DNA of 64,000 nt from Halobacteriales archaeon QS_4_69_34 (GCA_003021045.1 PXRN01000012.1:1-64000); one strand, 5' to 3'; counted from the first letter of the stretch, positions 26,293-36,039 are shown. A program made the numbers and translations. The notes: generated by a model from the letters alone, not told the origin.

Positions 26293-27645
26293 ATGTACCG
26301 GCCGTGGATCGCCCTCCTCGTCGGCGTCCTGCTGGCGGGGGCTGCCGTCGGCGTCGGCCCGGCGCTCGCCGGCCCGGCGGCCACCGATACCGGGGTGACC
26401 ACCGGCGGAGCGACCGCTGGCTGGGGGACGGCAGTCAGCGGGGAACCAGGCGCCGACGACTGGGCGGCCGCCGATGCCGGGTCGATCCCTCCCGCCGGAG
26501 TGGTCGCCGGCCAGGGGCGCGGGCTCACGGCAGCGAGCTACACGATCGAGGTGTTCGCAAACGGCTCCGCGCGCTGGACGGTCGGCTACACCCGGCCGCT
26601 GCCGAACCGGAGCGACGTCCGACAGTTCCGCGACTACGCCGCGGCGTTCACCGGCGGCGAGACGCCGCTGTTCACCGACTTCCGGGAGCGCGCGACAGGG
26701 CTGGTCGAGACGGGCACGAACGCCACCGGCCGCGGGATGACCGTCGGCGGGTTCGACCGGCGTGCACGGGTCGTACAGCGGCCCGAGACCACGGGCATCG
26801 TCGAGATGTCGTTCATCTGGACGAACTTCACGGTCGCCGACGGCGATCGGCGGGTCGTCGGCGACGCCTTCGAGGGCGGGTTGTACGTGGGCCCCAACCA
26901 ATCGCTCTCGGTCGCGGCCGGTCCCGAACTCGCCATCGAGTCGGCCACGCCGCCGCCGGACGCACGGACCAACGAGACCGGCAACGGCACCGTTGCAGTC
27001 ACGTGGTTCGGCGAGCGGACGTTCGCCGATCGGCACCCGAGGGTCGTCCTCGAACCGCGGGCGTCCGCCAGGGCCCGCGGGTTCGTCCTCCCCGGCGACT
27101 CCCCCGCGCCGTGGATCGCGGGAACGCTCCTCGCGGCGCTGGGCCTCGGCGCGGCGCTCGTTCGGCGCTCGGGCGACGCCGGGGAGTCACGCGACGACGG
27201 CGCGGGTGGGGTCGCGACGGCCCCCCACGAGAGCGCCGCGGCCGAAGGGTCTGTCCCCGAGGAGCCCACACCCGAGAGGGCCACACCCGAAGGGTCCTCG
27301 TCCGCCGGCTCCGCGCCCGTGGATTCGATGCCCGCCGATCCCACGTCCGCCGACCGGATGTCCGACAGGGCCGAAGACACGAAGCCGTCGGGAGCCACGC
27401 TCGACGAGCCCCTCCGCACCGACGAGGACCGGGTGGTGGCGCTCCTCGAAGCGAACGGCGGTCGGATGCGCCAAGTCCGGATCGTCGAGGAGACCGGCTG
27501 GTCGAAGTCGAAGGTCAGTACGCTGCTCTCGGAGATGGAGGAGACGGACACGCTCGGCAGGCTCCGCCTCGGCCGCGAGAACGTCGTGAGCCTCGCCGGC
27601 CACGAGCCCGACGCCGCCGGATCGCCCTTCGACGACGAGTCCTGA
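26293..27645 (+). CDS. membrane-anchored winged-helix regulator with exported domain
   Basis: A 450-residue protein with a signal peptide (residues 1-27), an exported domain of about 220 residues containing the N-glycosylation sequons NGS, NRS, NAT, NFT, NQS, NET and NGT, one transmembrane helix (about 272-292), an acidic/Pro/Ser linker and a cytoplasmic winged-helix domain at the C-terminus (MRQVRIVEETGWSKSKVSTL, about 393-412). This is a haloarchaeal one-component sensor architecture: the outside domain could pass a signal to the DNA-binding domain. Ligand and targets are unknown. No operon partner. Confidence 0.85.
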   Translation: MYRPWIALLVGVLLAGAAVGVGPALAGPAATDTGVTTGGATAGWGTAVSGEPGADDWAAADAGSIPPAGVVAGQGRGLTAASYTIEVFANGSARWTVGYTRPLPNRSDVRQFRDYAAAFTGGETPLFTDFRERATGLVETGTNATGRGMTVGGFDRRARVVQRPETTGIVEMSFIWTNFTVADGDRRVVGDAFEGGLYVGPNQSLSVAAGPELAIESATPPPDARTNETGNGTVAVTWFGERTFADRHPRVVLEPRASARARGFVLPGDSPAPWIAGTLLAALGLGAALVRRSGDAGESRDDGAGGVATAPHESAAAEGSVPEEPTPERATPEGSSSAGSAPVDSMPADPTSADRMSDRAEDTKPSGATLDEPLRTDEDRVVALLEANGGRMRQVRIVEETGWSKSKVSTLLSEMEETDTLGRLRLGRENVVSLAGHEPDAAGSPFDDES

Positions 27646-27722
27646 GGATCCGCCTGCGGCCGAAAACACAACGGTTAAACGCGGTTCGGGACAACCGAAA
27701 CCCGCGCCACGAGCGTACTGGG

Positions 27723-27797
27723 GCTCCGGTGGTGTAGTCCGGCCAATCATATTGCCCTCTCACGGCAATGACCGGGGTTCGAATCCCCGCCGGAGCA
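27723..27797 (+). tRNA. tRNA-Glu(CTC)
   Basis: Acceptor stem GCTCCGG/CCGGAGC, anticodon stem TTGCC/GGCAA with loop CTCTCAC (anticodon CTC at 27759-27761), T-arm with GGTTCGAATCC and discriminator A. No intron and no encoded CCA. It reads GAG codons. TTAAAC at 27674-27679 may be part of its promoter. Confidence 0.95.
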
Positions 27798-28006
27798 TCC
27801 GATTTCTCGGGGACGTCTCAAGCGGATAATGGGGGTCGTGGCGGGACGGTGAACGGTTCTCGCGAGGGGTCAGGAAGCGAGCCGGAGGACACCTCCGTCG
27901 CCCGCTCTCTACCCACGGGAGGGAGCGGCGCAGTGCTCGCGGGGAAGCGGTCGGCCGCCGTCGTTCGGGTCGGTAGTACTATGCGGATGGCTCCCGTCGA
28001 CTTCCC

Positions 28007-28786
28007 GTGACTCGCATCGCACTCACGGGCGCAGCCGGCAACGTCGGCCGCGGACTGCTCGGCGCGTTCGACGGGGACGAACACGACCTGCAGCCGTTCA
28101 CCTACGAGGAGCACGACGACATCGACAGCGAGACGCTCGACGTGACCCGGGCCGAAGAAGTGCTGGAGATGATCGACGACTTCGACGCCGTGATCCACCT
28201 CGCGGGGGCGTCGTCACCGGACGCCGACTGGGAGGCCGTTTCCCGGACGAACATCGAGGGGACGAAACACGTGCTCGACGCGACGGTCGAGAACGGGATC
28301 GACCGCATGGTGTTCGCGAGCTCGAACCACGCAGTCGGGATGTACAACGCCGCCGACGGGAGCGACCCCGAGAGCATGACGATCGGCGACGCCCGGACGG
28401 TCGATCCCGACGTGCCGACGCGGCCGGACTCCTACTACGGGGTGAGCAAAGTGGCCTGTGAGGGGTTGACGACGTACTACGCCGACGTCCACGGGATCGA
28501 GGCCGTGAACCTCCGCATCGGCTGGTATATGCCCGAGGCGGCGCTCCGGGCGAACACCGGCGCGGATGTCGAGCCGGGGGCGGCACGGTTCGCCCGGGCG
28601 ACGTGGCTCAGCCCCCGTGACTGCCGCGACGTCCACCGGAAGGCGGCGACGGTCGAGCTTCCGGAAAGCCCCACGACGGTCAACGCCGTCTCCCGGAACG
28701 ACCAGCGGTTCCACTCCATCACCGAGACGATGCGGACCCTCGGCTACGAACCACGCGACAACGCCGCCGAGGTGCTCGACGGATAG
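28007..28786 (+). CDS. NAD-dependent epimerase/dehydratase family protein
   Basis: A 259-residue extended SDR oxidoreductase. The dinucleotide loop TGAAGNVG is at 7-14, VIHLAGASSP near 64, and the catalytic Tyr-x3-Lys as YYGVSKVAC near 145. It is a paralogue of the broken azf gene at 16926 (same VIHLAG, FASSNH and YGVSK blocks) and resembles uronate dehydrogenase-like and glucose-6-phosphate dehydrogenase-like haloarchaeal SDRs. Whether it can replace Azf is unknown. The start is a GTG at the first strand of the fold. Confidence 0.88.
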   Translation: MTRIALTGAAGNVGRGLLGAFDGDEHDLQPFTYEEHDDIDSETLDVTRAEEVLEMIDDFDAVIHLAGASSPDADWEAVSRTNIEGTKHVLDATVENGIDRMVFASSNHAVGMYNAADGSDPESMTIGDARTVDPDVPTRPDSYYGVSKVACEGLTTYYADVHGIEAVNLRIGWYMPEAALRANTGADVEPGAARFARATWLSPRDCRDVHRKAATVELPESPTTVNAVSRNDQRFHSITETMRTLGYEPRDNAAEVLDG

Positions 28787-29131
28787 GGTCGAGGAGCGAC
28801 GGACACTCCGCTCGCCGGACACGACGACTCCCGGTGTTGTGCTGCTCGCCCGGGAGCGAACCGAAATCGAGGCCGAGCCGCGAGCGGTCACTGGAAATGG
28901 GATCGAGCACCGGACACACGACCGAACACGCGATGGTTCGATGGCGAAAGATTTCTATATTCGTATTAAACCGTCCTCGGTGGCGATATATGGAGTGACG
29001 ACGGGAGGAGCCTCGCGGTGCGCCACGCCGAACGAACTGCGGCTGGAACCGGACGGATCGAGGTACACAGTACTTCTCACACCATAGCCATTAGGCCCCT
29101 CGTTTTTGCCCCCACGAGCTCCATCCCGTGT
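28787..29131. other. 345-base leader region of the protease operon
   Basis: Contains an AT-rich block 28951-28970 (ATTTCTATATTCGTATTAAA) and GATATATGG near 28985, the likely promoter region, and a weaker CATTAGGC near 29090 that is closer to the expected distance from the protease ATG. A 48-residue frame begins at 28941 inside the AT-rich block, but its codon use does not look coding. Confidence 0.5.
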
Positions 29132-32014
29132 ATGAGCCCACCGGACGAGGCGAGCGATCGTGCCGAAGGGATATCGACCGACGCCGACGCGGGCGCGGCC
29201 GACGTCGCGGGGAGCGGCCTCTCGCGGCGGACGTTCATGCGGGCGACGGGCGTCGCCGGGGCGGGTCTGCTGGGCGTGGGCGCGGCCGGCACGGCGGCGG
29301 CCGGGGAGAGTTTCCACCGGGAGTTCGCCAACCCCCGGACGTGGGAGCTCTCCCGCGTCTGGGAGCGGGGCTACCGTGGCCGGCCCGACCGGACGGTCGC
29401 GGTCGGCGACACCGGCGTGGACGCCCGCCACCCGGATCTGGCGTGGAACCGGGTCCGTATCGTGGAGGGCGAGGACGAACTGGACCTCCAGAAGGTGACC
29501 AACGTCGACACGGGCGGCGAGGGCGTCGGCGACGTCGGCCCCTACACCGGCACGCTCGGCCCGGGCGTGGCCGACGCCGGCGAGACCGAGCGGAACACCT
29601 ACGAGCTCGACGTCCCCGCGGGCGCCAACCAGGTGGAGGCCACCGCGACGTGGACCCCTCAACGGCAGGACAACGAGCTGCTGTTGCTCGACGAGAACGG
29701 CAACGTGGTCGCCTCCTCGACCGAATTCAACCCGCTGAGCGGGGCGGGCGAGCGCCTCAGGGGGCCGGTCGAGCCCGGCTACGCGATCGCCATCGAAACC
29801 TACGCCAACGTGGCGGCGGACTACGAGCTGACGGGGACGTTCATCGAAAACGAGACGACCGTCGAATCGCTTCCGGAGGACCACGACCCGATCCCGGAGG
29901 GGCCGGTCGACCCGGACACGCCGAGCCTCGTCGGCTGGAAGGGCGGCACGCTCGCCCGCGACGGCGACGGCCACGGGAGCCACACCTCCTCGATCTCGGC
30001 CGGCACCGGTCAGGGCAGCGCCATCGACGAGTCGACCGTGGTCGAGGAGGAACCCCGGGCGGCGCTGCTGCCCGGCGAGTTCCTCGCGTACGAAGTCACC
30101 CCGGTGGGCGGCAAGGCCGAGAGCCGCGATGAGGGCGGGGTGTTCGCGGGCGTCTACGGCGAGAACCTCGTCCTGGAGATCGAGGCTCCCGACGGGCGGA
30201 CCGTCGAGGAGACGAGCCTCACGAGCGATTCGAGCGCCAGCGGCGACATGACGGTCGCCGAAACCCACGCCGCGCAGGCCGGCACGTACACGGTGTACGT
30301 CAAGCCCAGCGAGACGGTGACGAGCGCCGCGCGCGTCGAGCGCGTGAGCGTCGGCGCGCTGCTCCCGCCCGCCGAGACCACGGGCGATCGGCTCGGCGAG
30401 ACGCCGACGCTGCACGCCGGCGCGGCCCCGAACGCCTCGCTGGTGACCATCCAGGGGCTGGGCAACGCACTGGGTGCGCTCTCGACCTATCCGGACTTCT
30501 TTACGGGGAAGTTCGGCGTCCGGACCGCGAACTTCTCCTTTGGCGGCCTCCAGACCGAGCGGCTCGGCCTCTCCGATACGTACTTTTTCGTGCGCGACAT
30601 GGCGAAGGGGGGCATCCTCACGGTCTCCTCGGCCGGCAACTTCGGTCCGCTCACCGGCTCGACCGGTCCCTCGGGAGCGGACGAGGCCATCGCCGTCGCG
30701 GCGACCGGCCCGATGGACGGGCTCACCGCGTACACCTCCGGCGGCACCGTCGTCCGGGGCAACGGTGACGACGACGAGACCGACGGCAGCAACGACTCGC
30801 CCGCCGGCGAGATTTACCGCAAGCCGGACGTGACCGCGCCCGGTGGCACGCTCGACGACGCCGTCAACGCCGTCCGCGCCGAGTCCCCCGACAGCGACGG
30901 GCCGGTCCGGGGCTACGTCGGCTTCTCCGGCACCTCGATGGCCGCACCGTATACGAACGGCGTCGCCGGCCTGCTCGCACAGGCGATGGAGGAGGACGCC
31001 CCCGATGGGCTCTCGCTACCGGCTCCCGAGGAGACGGGCTACGAGGACGTGCTCCGGCTCAAGGGAATCGTCCTCGCTACCGCCTCGGAGACCCCCTTCA
31101 TCGCCGCGCCGTACCACCGCGCGCACGCGCCGACCTACGAGTTCGGCGGCCGGGACCCCTACGAGGGCTTCGGTCGCGTCAACCCCGACGCGGCGATCGA
31201 CGCCGTGACCCGGGAGTTCTCGACCGTGGGGAGCGACACGGTCGGACTGAATCGCCACGCCGACTCCCGGGCGGTCGCGGGCTACCTCGCGCCCGAGGAG
31301 GCCGTCACCTACCGGCTGTCGGTCGAGTTCTCCCACCTCTCGGGCGGGAACAAGGGCGCGGCGCAGGGCGACCCCCACGTCGACCTGTTCGTCTACGACG
31401 CCGCCGAGCCCAGCGAGAACGGGATCCCGACGGTCGTCGCCAAGGCTCAAGGGCTGGAGGGGTCGCCGGCGCTGTCCTTCGCCGGCGAGGCCGGCGGCGC
31501 GTACGTCGTCGTGGCGAAACTCGTCGACGTCCCCGGGGTGTTCAACGGCGACGACGTGCAGGCCCACCTCGATATGGGGGTGGAGGTCGACGACCGGTTC
31601 GTCGTCACCGGAACGCGGAACGACGACGGGAGCGCCTTCACCGGCGGGCAGACCAACCGGATCGACGTCTCGGTCGAGGCGAACGATCCCGTGGTCGTCC
31701 GCGACCGCGTTCCCAAGGAGTGGGACGTGCTCGAAGAGTACAGCGACGACGTAGCGCGGGTCGTCCCGGGCACGGAGTTCGATTTCGTGTACTTCGATAC
31801 GAACGGCGACGGCGTCACCGACGGCGACGACCTCGCGGGGACGGCGGCGTTCACCTACTTCGCGGAGGCCCCGGAGGGCGCGACCCTCACGAACGCCTAC
31901 GAGTTCGGCCCCGTCGAGGTGAACACCGACGCCGACGCCGGCAACCGCGCCGGCTCGTGGGTCGCGGTCCCCGGCACGTCGAGCACCGAGTACGTCCTCG
32001 GAACGAGCACGTAG
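29132..32014 (+). CDS. Tat-exported S8 family serine protease with inserted beta domain
   Basis: A 960-residue exported subtilisin-family protease. A Tat signal (SRRTFMRATG, residues 31-40, then a hydrophobic stretch ending in AAAG) precedes the domain. Catalytic residues appear as Asp in AVGDTGVDARHPD (93), His in DGHGSHTSS (about 281), the oxyanion Asn in SSAGNFGP (about 503) and Ser in GFSGTSMAAPYT (about 600). The Asp-His distance is very large because a beta-sandwich segment resembling the bacterial pre-peptidase C-terminal domain (LDVPAGANQVEATATW, then ELLLLDENGNVV) is inserted between them; another such segment seems to lie between His and Asn. It heads an operon with a second protease and a propeller protein. 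Confidence 0.92.
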   Translation: MSPPDEASDRAEGISTDADAGAADVAGSGLSRRTFMRATGVAGAGLLGVGAAGTAAAGESFHREFANPRTWELSRVWERGYRGRPDRTVAVGDTGVDARHPDLAWNRVRIVEGEDELDLQKVTNVDTGGEGVGDVGPYTGTLGPGVADAGETERNTYELDVPAGANQVEATATWTPQRQDNELLLLDENGNVVASSTEFNPLSGAGERLRGPVEPGYAIAIETYANVAADYELTGTFIENETTVESLPEDHDPIPEGPVDPDTPSLVGWKGGTLARDGDGHGSHTSSISAGTGQGSAIDESTVVEEEPRAALLPGEFLAYEVTPVGGKAESRDEGGVFAGVYGENLVLEIEAPDGRTVEETSLTSDSSASGDMTVAETHAAQAGTYTVYVKPSETVTSAARVERVSVGALLPPAETTGDRLGETPTLHAGAAPNASLVTIQGLGNALGALSTYPDFFTGKFGVRTANFSFGGLQTERLGLSDTYFFVRDMAKGGILTVSSAGNFGPLTGSTGPSGADEAIAVAATGPMDGLTAYTSGGTVVRGNGDDDETDGSNDSPAGEIYRKPDVTAPGGTLDDAVNAVRAESPDSDGPVRGYVGFSGTSMAAPYTNGVAGLLAQAMEEDAPDGLSLPAPEETGYEDVLRLKGIVLATASETPFIAAPYHRAHAPTYEFGGRDPYEGFGRVNPDAAIDAVTREFSTVGSDTVGLNRHADSRAVAGYLAPEEAVTYRLSVEFSHLSGGNKGAAQGDPHVDLFVYDAAEPSENGIPTVVAKAQGLEGSPALSFAGEAGGAYVVVAKLVDVPGVFNGDDVQAHLDMGVEVDDRFVVTGTRNDDGSAFTGGQTNRIDVSVEANDPVVVRDRVPKEWDVLEEYSDDVARVVPGTEFDFVYFDTNGDGVTDGDDLAGTAAFTYFAEAPEGATLTNAYEFGPVEVNTDADAGNRAGSWVAVPGTSSTEYVLGTST

Positions 32015-32061
32015 AGCGCGGAACGCACGACCGGACACCCATCGACATCCAGACACCGATC

Positions 32062-33618
32062 ATGACACCCGACGATACACACCGATCGAAGCGCCGGACG
32101 TTCCTCAAGGGCGTCGGCGCGGGCGCGGCCGCGCTGGCCGCGACAAGCACGGCATCGGCGGACGAACAGATCCCCGAGGGCTTCGACGCGGCGGGCGGCG
32201 TCCAGGAGGCACTGGTCGTCTTCGAGGATCGAGCGGCGATCGACCTCTCGGACGTCGCCGAACGCTGGTGGGCCTTCGAGACGCTCCCGATCGCGTTCGG
32301 CGGGCTCGATCCCGACGCAATAGGGGAGATAGCGGCCCGGGAGACGGTCCGGGGCGTCTACCCGAACCGCGAGCTCCAGTACGACAACGACGACGCGCGG
32401 GCGCTGACGAACGCCGAGGCGGTCCACGCCGGCACGGGGCTCGACGCGCCCTACACCGGCGAGTCGGTGCACGCGGCGGTGCTCGATACGGGAACTGCGG
32501 GCCAGCACCCGGACATCGCGGCGAACCTCGTTCACAACTGGACCCCGGTCGGAAGCTCGACTCTCACCGCGGAGCCGATCGCGTGGGTTGACGCCAAGGA
32601 CACGGACACCGACGAGAACGGCCACGGCACCCACTGTTCGGGCAACGTCGCCGGCGCGGGCGCCCAGAGCGGCGGCCAGTACGAGGGCCACGCGCCAGAC
32701 GCGGACCTGACGGTGTACTCGCTGGGCCAGACGCTGCTCATCGTCTACGTCGTCGCGGCGTTCGACCGCATCGTCACGCGCAAGCGGGCGGGCGAGACCG
32801 ACGTGCAGGTGACCTCGAACTCCTACTCGCCGGTGACGGACGGCCGGGACTTCGACCCCTTCGAGCCGGTGAACGTCGCCACCTACTACGCTTTCGAGGC
32901 GGGGATCGTCTCCTGTTTCTCGGCGGGCAACGACGGCCCCGGCGAGTCGAATTTGAGCCAGTACGGCGAGGCTCCCCACACGCTCGTCTCGCCGGCGACC
33001 CACGACGTCAGCGACGTCCCCGACACGGGCTTCGACGAGGCCGACCGCACGGTCGTCGACTTCTCGGGGCGGGGCCGCCGGAAAGAGGGCGAGTACGAGA
33101 AAAAGGAGTTCGCGGGACCGAACAATCACGCGCGCGAGCCGGCGCTTTCGAACCTCCGGCAGCTGTTCGACCACACACAGGAGGACCCCGGCCGTCCCTA
33201 CGGTGTCTACCGGCCGGACGCCGGCACGCCCGGCAACAGCGTGATGTCGACGATGTCACCCGGCGACGCCCTACAGGCGCTCAGCGTGGACGCGGAGCCG
33301 TGGTACGCGGCCATCTCGGGGACGAGCATGTCGACGCCGATCCTCGCCGGCTGCGTGGCGACGGCCATGGACGCCTACCAGCAGGGCCACGAGGACAGCG
33401 CGGATCCGGTCGACGTGATGAACACGATCCAGGCGACCGCGAGGAACTACCACCCGGTCGGTTCCGACGAAACCGGACGGGGCGCACAGTACACCGTCGT
33501 CAACGTCGGCCCCGGCTTCGTGGACGTACGGGCCGCCTGCGCCCGCACTGAGGACGGCGACTGGGCCGACTTCGACGAAGCGAACCGCAACCTCATCGAC
33601 ACGGAGACCACCCAATGA
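32062..33618 (+). CDS. Tat-exported S8 family serine protease
   Basis: A 518-residue exported subtilisin-family protease with Tat signal (SKRRTFLKGVGAGAAALAA, residues 9-27). A short inhibitor-like pro-region is followed by Asp in VLDTGTAGQHPD (145), His in NGHGTHCSGN (about 189), Asn in FSAGNDGPG (about 288) and Ser in ISGTSMSTP (about 421). It begins 47 bases after the first protease gene and its stop overlaps the next ATG (ATGA). It is not a close duplicate of its neighbour. Substrates unknown. Confidence 0.92.
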   Translation: MTPDDTHRSKRRTFLKGVGAGAAALAATSTASADEQIPEGFDAAGGVQEALVVFEDRAAIDLSDVAERWWAFETLPIAFGGLDPDAIGEIAARETVRGVYPNRELQYDNDDARALTNAEAVHAGTGLDAPYTGESVHAAVLDTGTAGQHPDIAANLVHNWTPVGSSTLTAEPIAWVDAKDTDTDENGHGTHCSGNVAGAGAQSGGQYEGHAPDADLTVYSLGQTLLIVYVVAAFDRIVTRKRAGETDVQVTSNSYSPVTDGRDFDPFEPVNVATYYAFEAGIVSCFSAGNDGPGESNLSQYGEAPHTLVSPATHDVSDVPDTGFDEADRTVVDFSGRGRRKEGEYEKKEFAGPNNHAREPALSNLRQLFDHTQEDPGRPYGVYRPDAGTPGNSVMSTMSPGDALQALSVDAEPWYAAISGTSMSTPILAGCVATAMDAYQQGHEDSADPVDVMNTIQATARNYHPVGSDETGRGAQYTVVNVGPGFVDVRAACARTEDGDWADFDEANRNLIDTETTQ

Positions 33619-35162
33619 CTCGACGCGAACGAAAAACGCCGACGAACCGACGCACCCTCCTCAAGACGACGGGCGCAGCGTTCGGCGCGGGCGTGCTCGG
33701 TCTCGGTGGGACCACGAGCGCGGCCGCCGCCTCGAACTACGACACCTACGAGTACCACAGCACCGCCCCCGCACCGGGCGTCCAGGAGCTCGTAGTCCAC
33801 GGCCGGTGGGCGTTCTGTGCGACCAACGGCGCGATCACGACCGTCGACCTCCGGGAGCCGTCGCTTCCCCGGACGGCGGCGCGGGTGCGCGGCGACCACG
33901 ACGGCGACAGCCTCGACGTGAAGGTCGACGACTACGTCACCGCGAGCGGCGAGCGCCGCACTGTCGCCATCCTCACACACAACTCCGGGGACGCGGGTAT
34001 CTCCGTGTTCGACGTGACCGACCCGGCGAACCCGGCGTACCTCACCTTCTTCCCGACGGTGGATGACATCCACAACACCTTCCTGAAGGACGGCTACACC
34101 TACCTCACCGTCACCGACTCGTTCGATCACTCGCGGATGGTCGTCGTCGACGTGACCGACCCCGAGAACCCGACGACCCTCGAAGGGGAGGGCGACTACG
34201 CGAACGGGACGGAAGTCCCCGACGAGGAGCGCGGCACCGGCGGATCGTGGATGCTCCGGGACGCCCGGAAGGACATGGCGAACGCGAACGTCAACCCGCT
34301 GCACGACATCTGGGTGGCCGATCACGCGGACGGCGAACTCGCGTACCTCTGCTACTGGGAGGCCGGCGTCGTCGTTGACGTCAGCGGCGAGCCCGGTACC
34401 GAACGGACGGGCTCGCCGGTCCACGCGGCGACGAAGACCAACCCCGTCGCGGTCGCGCACTTCGGCGCGGTCGAGTACGCCGACGGCGATGCACCGAGCA
34501 CCGTGAAGTACGCCAACGGCGGCGAGAAGTCCAACGCTCACTACGCCCAGCCGACGCCCGACGGCGCGTACACCTTCGTCGGCGCGGAGACGTTCGGCGG
34601 CACCGCCCACGAGGAACTCGGCGCGACCGGCGACCACGGCGGCATCCGCGTGTTCGACAGCCGGGCGGTCGACCTGCTCTCGGGCGACGGGGTGGCCATC
34701 TATCCCGAGGCAGACGGCGTGACCCGGCTCCCGACCACGAAGAAGGACACGATGGAAGAAGGCGTCCCGCTCCAACGGTCGACCGACCAGCGCCATCCCG
34801 AGAACCCGGTCGATCTGGTGGCGTACGTCGACGCGCCCGACCAGCCGGACGACGCGGCGCTCACCTCCCACAACTTCGACGTGACCGAGACGAAGCTGTT
34901 CACGTCGTGGTACCAGGGTGGCGTCCGGGCGTTCGACCTCGGGCCGCTGTACGCCGGCGAGGACTATTCGACCGTCCCCGCGGCGGCGAGCGACATCGAG
35001 CCGCCGACGGAGCTGGCGGCGTTCGCGCCCGACGGCACGGCGTTCTGGACCGCGGAAAACCTCGCAGCCGAGCAGGGCGCGACCTACTACACCGTCGCCT
35101 CGGACATCGGCAAGGGCGCGACCGTCCTCGAGCTGACCGAGGGGCTCCAGGCGCTCCCGTAG
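33615..35162 (+). CDS. Tat-exported LVIVD-repeat beta-propeller protein
   Basis: A 515-residue exported protein with Tat signal (TNRRTLLKTTGAAFGAG, residues 10-26). The body has blades of the LVIVD/propeller type: VFDVTDPANPAYL, VVVDVTDPENPTTL, GIRVFDSRAVDLL and GVRAFDLGPL. Such propellers often bind partners or substrates at the cell surface. The start overlaps the stop of the second protease, so the three exported proteins are probably made together; the propeller could present substrates to, or restrain, the proteases. No catalytic residues are recognised. Confidence 0.85.
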   Translation: MTRRERKTPTNRRTLLKTTGAAFGAGVLGLGGTTSAAAASNYDTYEYHSTAPAPGVQELVVHGRWAFCATNGAITTVDLREPSLPRTAARVRGDHDGDSLDVKVDDYVTASGERRTVAILTHNSGDAGISVFDVTDPANPAYLTFFPTVDDIHNTFLKDGYTYLTVTDSFDHSRMVVVDVTDPENPTTLEGEGDYANGTEVPDEERGTGGSWMLRDARKDMANANVNPLHDIWVADHADGELAYLCYWEAGVVVDVSGEPGTERTGSPVHAATKTNPVAVAHFGAVEYADGDAPSTVKYANGGEKSNAHYAQPTPDGAYTFVGAETFGGTAHEELGATGDHGGIRVFDSRAVDLLSGDGVAIYPEADGVTRLPTTKKDTMEEGVPLQRSTDQRHPENPVDLVAYVDAPDQPDDAALTSHNFDVTETKLFTSWYQGGVRAFDLGPLYAGEDYSTVPAAASDIEPPTELAAFAPDGTAFWTAENLAAEQGATYYTVASDIGKGATVLELTEGLQALP

Positions 35163-35199
35163 CCCTCGGGATTTAGGGCCCGGGGAGCGTCGCCGATCT

Positions 35200-36039
35200 A
35201 TGCCCGCGAAGGTGACCTCCCGAGCGAGCGAGTATCGAGTTATCGACCGCTTTCCGGGCGGCGTCGGCTGGATCGCCCACCCGGAGGAGACGATGCAGCG
35301 CGCGAGCCACGCGCTCGTCGCCGACGGCACGAGCGGAACGACGGCCGCTGGGAACGATGGGGGAGGCGACGCCGGGAGCGGCGCTGACGGCGAAAGCGAC
35401 GTGGACGCCGAGAGCGGCGTGGACGAGAGCGGCGCGGGCGGCGGTGAGACCGAGGTCGGGGCCGACCGGGCGGTGTGGGTGGTCGATCCGGTCGACGCAG
35501 CCGGGATCGACGAACTGATCGCCGAGTACGGCACGGTCGCAGGGGTAGTGGTGCTTTCGAGCTACCACCGGCGCGACGCGGACGCGCTCGCCCGGCGACA
35601 CGGCGTCGCCGTCCACCTCCCCCGGGACATGCGGGGCGTCGCTGCCGAACTGCATGCTCCCGTCGAGCGCTTCGACGGCGCGCTCGCCGACACGGGCTAC
35701 GAGCTGCTCGCCGTGTCGACCCGGCCGGGTTGGCAGGAGTTCGCGCTCTACGACGGCACGACGCTCGTGGCCTCGGATTCGGTCGGCACCGCGCCCGTGT
35801 GGCTGACCGGTGCGGAGCGCCTCGGCGTCCTCCTCCTGGTCAGACCGTTCCCGCCGCGGGCGGCGTTCGCGGGCCTCGAGCCCGATCGGATCCTCGTCGG
35901 CCACGGCGCTGGCGTCTTCGAGGACGCCGCGGGGGCGCTCGCGGACGCCCTCGCCGGCTCGCGGCGGCGGTTCCCCCGTGCGCTGGTCGAGAACGGCCGC
36001 GCCGAGGCGCGGTCGGTTCTCGCCGCGCTGTGCACCTGA
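35200..36039 (+). CDS. haloarchaeal conserved protein, paralogue A
   Basis: A 279-residue protein of unknown function. It shares with the 37867 gene the blocks GGVGWIAHPEETMQRASHAL, VDPVDA, DALARRHGVAVHLP, APVERFDG, LADTGYE and ILVGHGAG, spread over the whole length. The order of strands recalls a metallo-beta-lactamase fold that lacks the His-x-His-x-Asp-His metal site, but this is only an impression. Residues about 43-88 are an acidic low-complexity insert absent from paralogue B. A TATA-like GGATTTAGG lies about 28 bases upstream. Confidence 0.75.
   Translation: MPAKVTSRASEYRVIDRFPGGVGWIAHPEETMQRASHALVADGTSGTTAAGNDGGGDAGSGADGESDVDAESGVDESGAGGGETEVGADRAVWVVDPVDAAGIDELIAEYGTVAGVVVLSSYHRRDADALARRHGVAVHLPRDMRGVAAELHAPVERFDGALADTGYELLAVSTRPGWQEFALYDGTTLVASDSVGTAPVWLTGAERLGVLLLVRPFPPRAAFAGLEPDRILVGHGAGVFEDAAGALADALAGSRRRFPRALVENGRAEARSVLAALCT

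Noticed and set aside
28941-29087. A 48-residue frame in the leader of the protease operon
   Set aside because: It overlaps the AT-rich promoter block, has atypical codons and no recognisable similarity.
35200-36039. Annotation as an active metallo-beta-lactamase fold hydrolase
   Set aside because: No His-x-His-x-Asp-His motif or other metal ligands are present in either paralogue, so only a conserved unknown protein is reported.
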